DNA from: Clostridiales bacterium
GTDB taxonomy: Bacteria; Bacillota; Clostridia; Lachnospirales; Anaerotignaceae
DNA length: 9,011 bases
Reading direction: 5' to 3'
Assembly (NCBI GenBank): GCA_021202325.1
Contig: JAJQDF010000239.1
Span: forward strand, 1-9,011
In this document: piece after piece, positions 8,987 to 9,011 of the stretch
Layout: each line of letters starts with the position of its first letter
How positions within the stretch are numbered: the stretch's first letter is position 1
Made by a program: the position numbers and the translations under genes
The notes under the pieces: generated by a model
What the model was told of the DNA's origin: nothing
Databases searched by the model: none
Seen by the model: the letters and a program-made list of their open reading frames with translations, nothing else

Positions 8987-9011
8987 GAGGATGGGTTCAG
9001 GGATAATATCC

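Noticed and set aside
8991..9011. Start of a new gene at ATG 8991
   Set aside because: The only purine-rich site, GAGG, directly abuts the ATG with no spacing. Only seven codons are visible, so no coding call can be supported.

Overview
The window holds one complete V/A-type (rotary, V-ATPase-like) ATPase operon, all on the + strand: ntpF-ntpI-ntpK-ntpE-ntpC-ntpG-ntpA-ntpB-ntpD. The gene order matches the core of the Enterococcus hirae ntp cluster as I remember it, but ntpH and ntpJ do not follow ntpD. Strong AAGGAGG-type ribosome binding sites, low-GC DNA, frequent CTT (Leu) and ATA (Ile) codons and the gene order suggest a low-GC Firmicute, probably an anaerobic Clostridia member (Oscillospiraceae- or Lachnospiraceae-like). 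That placement is inferred and not specific to a genus.

Layout. Positions 1-268 are a very AT-rich non-coding leader. It has a perfect-consensus sigma-A promoter (TTGACA, 17 bp, TATAAT), palindromes at and just upstream of the -35 box, and several inverted repeats in the predicted 5' UTR. Positions 269-8840 hold nine tightly packed genes, with overlaps at ntpF/ntpI, ntpC/ntpG and ntpA/ntpB. Positions 8841-9011 hold a good intrinsic terminator, then an AT-rich stretch with further palindromes and -10-like boxes that may belong to the next transcription unit.

How the genes work together. NtpA and NtpB form the A3B3 headpiece. NtpD and NtpG form the central shaft, and NtpC couples the shaft to the membrane ring. 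NtpK forms the ring and NtpI the stator with the ion half-channels. NtpE and NtpF form the peripheral stalks. NtpK carries the full set of Na+-coordinating residues known from E. hirae, so the enzyme is predicted to move Na+ rather than H+. Whether it pumps (using ATP) or synthesises ATP in the cell cannot be read from the sequence.

I found no undescribed system; the proteins are conventional. The points worth a second look are regulatory: the promoter/palindrome arrangement, alternative leader hairpins, a hairpin masking the ntpE ribosome binding site directly after the high-copy ring subunit gene, and a hairpin plus T6 tract plus TTG start ahead of the single-copy ntpD. These could help set unequal subunit amounts, but that is inference.
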